From: Pomphorhynchus laevis
Taxonomy: Eukaryota > Acanthocephala > Palaeacanthocephala > Echinorhynchida > Pomphorhynchidae
NCBI GenBank assembly: GCA_012934845.2
Contig: WNNJ02001142.1
Coordinates: 162,572 to 226,571 of the forward strand
Direction: 5' to 3'
Length of the DNA: 64,000 bases
The number at the start of each line of letters is the position of its first letter. Position 1 is the stretch's first letter. The notes under the pieces were generated by a model that worked only from the letters and a program-made list of their open reading frames with translations, did no database searches and had not been told where the DNA came from. Of the stretch, positions 59,616-64,000 are shown one piece after another. Made by a program: the position numbers and the translations under genes.

Positions 59616-59805
59616 GAAGGATCTAGGCTATCTGTACGGATGTAGGCTATCTGTACGGATGTAGGCTATCTGTACAGATCTAGGCTATCTTACAGATTTA
59701 GGCTATCTGTACGGATCTAGGCTATCTGTATGGATCTAGACTATCTGTACGGATCTTGGCTTTCTGGGAACTAGGCTATCTGTACAAATCTAGGCCATCA
59801 ATATC
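59616..59805. repeat. 18-19-bp minisatellite
   Basis: Copies of ggatctaggctatctgtac with variants (gatgtagg, acagatttagg, tggatctagac), about nine units. Confidence 0.95.
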
Positions 59806-59841
59806 CAGATAAGTATTTTTATTGTCGCTAACCAAAAGTTT

Positions 59842-60242
59842 ACATTTAAATAATCTCTGACTTATGGCTGCTTTCAAAATCTGAATGTCTCTGATTTGAA
59901 ACAGGTCTAGTCCTTCACCCACATAAGCACTGATTTTGTATTTCACGTAGTTCTTAAGATTACATCTGCTTTATAATTTATGTTTTGATAGCAAAACTTG
60001 TTAATCTTCGGTAATTTTCATATTAGTTATTAGATGAAGGAATTCGGAAAGTAAAGATGATTTTATTTCTTACTTTACTAGATTAGGGTTTTTATTTAGT
60101 AACATGCGCAGTACGCTATATCCTAGTGACCTATCGGTAAATAATTAAGACATTTAAGACGTTTATAGATTTAGGTGCGGTGCATCACTCAAACGTATAG
60201 ATATCAATAATTATTAATTACGAGAATAACTGATAATTAACC
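59842..60242. repeat. 400-bp repeat, copy downstream of the LIM gene
   Basis: From acatttaaataatct to gataattaac. The copy at 61,688-62,083 is about 95% identical by eye, in the same orientation. Confidence 0.92.
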
Positions 60243-60689
60243 AGTCGTAATGTAAGAAGGATCAAAATCTGAATTAAACGAACGGACTAGCTTTACTGGA
60301 TTATTTCCAACTATCAAAAAACGCATACATGACCATAGTTGGTAGTGTTTCTTCTTATCTATCAATAAATTTGTTAATACTCATGCAGCCTATAAACTAA
60401 TTCGAATTCTAAATGACTTATAAAAATATGGTCGAGAATTGTTCCGAATTTATTTGAATGAATATTAGAATTTAAATATTTTTTCTTATAAAATTGTATT
60501 TTCAGTATCTCAGATTAGGTTATAGAATACTTTTTTGAGTTTAATAAGTTTGATCACAATGTAATTTTCATTGTTTCGGATTACGGCAATAGATATTTAT
60601 TTCGCATTATTGCACTTGTGTGAGCGACACAATTCAACAGCTAAGTTGAGTTTTTGAATTACACGAATTCCTATATATAACAGATATAA

Positions 60690-61024
60690 TTAAGTATTAA
60701 TTAAATTACAAAATTTCATTAATTCAAAATTATAATTATGCAAAGTCGAAAGTTTATCAGTTTTTAACTTTATAGATTTAGATTTTTCGTTTATTTTGCT
60801 TCCTCTTTCTATTTTCTTTTGTTTTCTTTTGAAGTTGTGGCTCATTTTCTGTCGCTTTTCTTGTGTAAACTTTGCATGACATGATTCACAGTACAATATT
60901 TCGTTTTTAAGGACAAATCGTTTACTAACTAAGTTCTCTTCGCACACTGTACATTCAAAACACATTAAATGCCATTGCGCTGAATCCAAACGAACAATGG
61001 GTGAAGTAATTTCCATGTTAGCAC
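60690..61024 (-). CDS. LIM gene, terminal exon
   Basis: Acceptor attgtag|GTGCTA completes Gly. GANMEITSPIVRLDSAQ leads into HLMCFECTVC, then FVLKNEILYCESCHAKF. The tail is Lys-rich to the stop at 60,690. The internal ATG used by a naive frame call is not the start. Confidence 0.87.
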
Positions 61025-62753
61025 CTACAATTAAACAACATATTTATTATAAAGATTCTAAATATACTCAATATTTTGAACTAATTAAATTTATCTATTT
61101 TTTCAATTATAAAGCAATATATAAATACAAATTTGTTTAGCAAAAGTACAAAAAGAACAAACGTTCAAAAATAATGAAAGTTTAAAATTCTACATCAGTA
61201 GGACTACCCGCTTTATCGTGTGCATCGCGGTATATATCCTCGTGATATGACCCCATTTCAGAACTACCAGTGCTGTCTTCGAATGAGCTGCTCTCTGAGC
61301 TTGAGAAAGATGTGGTGAGCCGATTGATGATTAAATCAAAACGCGTTGTTATTCCGATAACATGTAATAGGGGTTTATCGGAATAGTTTTTAGTAGATCG
61401 GTTGGGTTATAACAGATCTGTTGCGTTATAGTAGATCTGTTGGGTTATTTACAATGGGTGAATTTTATTATTTATTTGTTAGTATTACAGTTTCTTGAAT
61501 TTATTAATTTATAATATATTTCTTATATTATTAATATTATATTATTAATTTATAATATATTTTATCACAAAATAAAATAAAGAACAAATATTATTTTAAA
61601 TTGCCTACATAAATTTGTAACAATAATAATTGCATTTAACGTAAAACATGTTTATTACTAAATAAATTATTAATAAATAATATTATTACATTTTAATAAT
61701 CTTTGACTTATGGCTGTTTTCAAAATATGAGTCTCTGATTTGAAACAGGTCTAGTCCTTCACCCACATAAGCAATGATTTTGTATTTCACGTAGTTCTTA
61801 TGATTATATCTGCTTTATAATTTATGTTTTGATAGCAAAACTTGTTAATCTTTGGTAATTTTCATATTAGTTATTAGATGAAGGAATTCGGAAAGTAAAG
61901 ATGATTTTATTTCTTACTTTACTAGATTAAGGTTTTTATTTTAGTAACATGCGCAGTAAGCTATCTCCTAGTACCCTATCGGTAAATAATTAAGACATTT
62001 AAGTCGTTTATAGATTTAGGATCTGTGCAGCACTCAAACGTATAGATATCAATAATTATCAATTACGAGAATAACTGATAATTAACTGATAATTAATTTC
62101 TCATAAGAAATGGATGTAATCTATGAGAAGCTCTCATTAAAATATAATCAAGCATAATAGTAAGCTCTCATCAAATATAATCTAAATTTCTCGAACCGAC
62201 ATTAACATCTAAGAAAATTAATAACTGGATTAATAGTAAAAATATTAATAACTTTTAAATTGTGATTCCAATTAAATCGTACGTTTAACAAGTTAATATA
62301 TTAATTAAATTACTAATTGATAATTACCATGATATTTTGTTTTTGATTAATTATTAATTTTTTATAAATTATATAATTTAATAAATTAATATATAATTTG
62401 TGAATTAATATAAATATTATAACATCTTATATATTATACGATAAAGACATAAAGAAAAATCTCAATGATGTCAGGTAAAAGTATTGATTAAAGAAAAGCA
62501 ACTAGATTAAAAACAAGCAAATTTTAACCGCAATTACTCTAAAATGCCACAATAAATATTCACCTTTACGAATTTGCGATTTACATCGTTGACACAATAT
62601 GTTTGAATGCAAGTGACACCATTGACATCTAATTGTGTGGGAAATATTTGTAAAAAACAAGTCCTCAATGGGATTGTTACATTCAGCACATTTTAAACAT
62701 CGTCGATGAAATATTTGATTTTCAAATACAATAGCGTCATCATCATTAACTAT
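60690..62753 (-). CDS. two-LIM-domain protein, 3' exons (5' end not assigned)
   Basis: Two exons, 62,753-62,564 and 61,024-60,690, joined in phase 1 across a 1.54-kb GT-AG intron. LIM 1 (its first CxxC lies on an unassigned upstream exon) has HRRCLKCAEC then CQWCHLH. LIM 2 is complete: CQRC, HLMCFECTVC and CESCH, with 17-residue spacing between the second and third Cys pairs. LIM domains bind two zinc ions and mediate protein contacts. The linker of six residues between the domains resembles LIM-only and LIM-homeobox proteins. A basic tail (KMSHNFKRKQKKIERGSK) and a stop follow; no homeodomain or PET domain is seen. Subfamily undetermined. A candidate AATAAA lies at 60,601-60,596. Confidence 0.82.
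61688..62083. repeat. 400-bp repeat, copy inside the LIM gene intron
   Basis: Partner of 59,842-60,242. The two copies bracket the last LIM exon. Confidence 0.92.
62564..62753 (-). CDS. LIM gene, penultimate exon
   Basis: Acceptor ttttatcag|ATAGTT, donor CGTAAAG|gtgaat. 63 codons plus one base: IVNDDDAIVFENQIF, then HRRCLKCAEC (H-x2-C-x2-C-x2-C), 17 residues, CQWC then HLH, then CQRCKSQIRK, which opens LIM 2. The preceding Cys pair of LIM 1 must be encoded upstream of 62,755. Confidence 0.85.
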
Positions 62754-63659
62754 CTGATAAAAGAGACAAAATTACAAATATCAAATTTAATATGATTAAA
62801 AATAAATATAATTTAAAAGAAAAATTTATCTTATGAAATTAACAACAAATTACTTAGTGTTTTGTAGTTTGACCTCATACACGTTAAAACAAATCTCATG
62901 ATGATCAAAAATTAAAAATAATATTACAAAATATTAAAAAAGTGTACAGGACAGAAGAAAATATTTGGAAGTATTTTTGCTCAGTAGAATAAGGGCAGGT
63001 TTATGATCACATACACTTATTCTTCGACCTGTTTGTCAGGTATATTTACCGGAACACGTAATGGTCATTGAATATTTTTCAGCCGTAAATGAATATCCAA
63101 AACGAAATCAATTTTTATACTTTATAATTTTAAATTCTCCTTGTATTTTTAGATTAAAAATTCCTACTGATAGATTTGTTCTGTAAAAATATTAAAAATA
63201 AATTAGATTTTCATTTGCTAGATATGTACTACATTCAATTCAATTAAGCATTTGATAAACTTTAGATATTTATTGAATAAAGGCATTAATTACATAATGT
63301 ATTGATAAGACATTAGAACGTTTAAAATTTTGGGACACATTAAACGGTCGCTTTCATAGCTTACTATTAAGATGCTTGTATAATACCATATTTTAAATAC
63401 ACTAACCAAATATCTATACTAGATAATAAATAAACTAGATATCAAAACCATCTTGACTTTATTTATTTGCCTTAAATATGTATACAAGTATTGACAAATA
63501 ATTTTAAAAATTACTACATGAAAACCTTTTTTATGATATAGTTTTTTCTTATTATGGAGTGTTTACTGTTTCAGCTAAAATTCAATGAATAAAGAAAAAA
63601 TATATAAAAAATTAGAAACAATATTTATGTTTCAATATTGACGTGTAGGACAGGAAGAA

Positions 63660-64000
63660 TTCTTTAAAAAGCAACAAAGTATTGTTGTCTCGACATATTG
63701 TGTCTCATCAGTGACGGGTACCTTCCACTGCTGGAACCAGAGGAGGACTGCCAGGTAGCCAACACAATATTATTCAGGTGTAAATCCATACACCTGAAAT
63801 ATCCACAGGACGCAGCATTACCTGTATTCATTCCTGGGATTTTAGAACTCTTGTCGAGCGCAAACAAGACAAGATGCCAATACTGGATACTCCACTTACC
63901 AGTTTAATGAATTTCAAAGAATAATTGAATTTCCTGCATATTTTATTTTGAGGTGGAGGGCACGACAAGATACAAATCTAAATATTAAACTTAGTTAAAG
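63660..64000 (-). other. possible upstream exon and less AT-rich segment
   Basis: On minus, 63,977-63,900 is bounded by tatttag|ATT and CTG|gtaagt, with 26 open codons (ICILSCPPPQNKICRK, then FNYSLKFIKL), phase 0 on both sides and so joinable to the LIM exon at 62,753. It does not supply the missing Cys pair at the right distance, so another exon would still be needed. The 63,664-63,907 stretch is open on both strands for 67-69 codons, with no recognised homology. Confidence 0.3.

Noticed and set aside
63664-63907. 67- and 69-codon frames open on both strands
   Set aside because: Neither has a recognised domain; a strong minus-strand donor at 63,899 would make the region intronic. Left as unassigned.

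Overview
This window looks like AT-rich genomic DNA from an invertebrate metazoan, probably a bilaterian. Genes are split by GT-AG introns of about 0.8-3.2 kb. A beta-catenin and a LIM-domain gene are recognisable, and the rest is mostly decayed non-LTR and Penelope-like retroelements, minisatellites and AT-rich filler. I cannot place the phylum. There is no prokaryotic, plasmid or CRISPR signal, and I found no tRNA or rRNA gene.

Region 1 (about 1.4-11.2 kb, minus strand): a beta-catenin/Armadillo gene that I reassembled as six exons with matching phases (2112 nt, 703 aa). It keeps the DSG phosphodegron, the alpha-catenin-binding segment and an Armadillo array through the last repeat. It then stops about 15 residues after that repeat, so helix C and the C-terminal transactivation domain are missing. 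Introns hold a 250-bp tandem repeat, a 3.6-4.0 kb minisatellite and a GC-richer insert with terminal direct repeats.

Region 2 (about 11.3-30.2 kb): repeat-rich DNA. It holds three fragments of an R2-like LINE family with C-terminal endonuclease traits ('family X'), one 3' end of an L2/CR1-like LINE, a TIR-bounded DNA-transposon-like unit (16.4-18.9 kb), an eight-copy dispersed AT-rich family with an embedded minisatellite (22.3-25.2 kb), and a LINE family ('W') on the minus strand.

Region 3 (30.4-34.8 kb): a Penelope-like element whose YIDD reverse transcriptase and GIY-YIG endonuclease are flanked upstream by an inverted copy of its own 3' portion. Next to it are Penelope-type terminal remnants with one structurally complete hammerhead ribozyme (33,773-33,810, minus), several degenerate hammerhead-like motifs, long (TA)n tracts and a cluster of perfect short hairpins.

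Region 4 (34.9-50.3 kb): further decayed LINEs: W on minus, a CR1/Jockey-like 'Z' on minus (37.3-40.6 kb), a nearly full-length L2-like element on plus (40.95-45.36 kb), another LINE 3' end, and a reverse-transcriptase family 'Y' on minus. All are broken by frameshifts, stops or lost catalytic residues.

Region 5 (50.4-59.8 kb): tandem repeats of several periods (13, about 212, 79, 340 and exactly 187 bp) and MITE-like inverted repeats, with no gene that I can support.

Region 6 (60.7-62.8 kb, minus): the 3' exons of a gene encoding two tandem LIM zinc-finger domains. Its 5' part lies beyond what I can assign. A 400-bp repeat occurs both in its intron and downstream of it.
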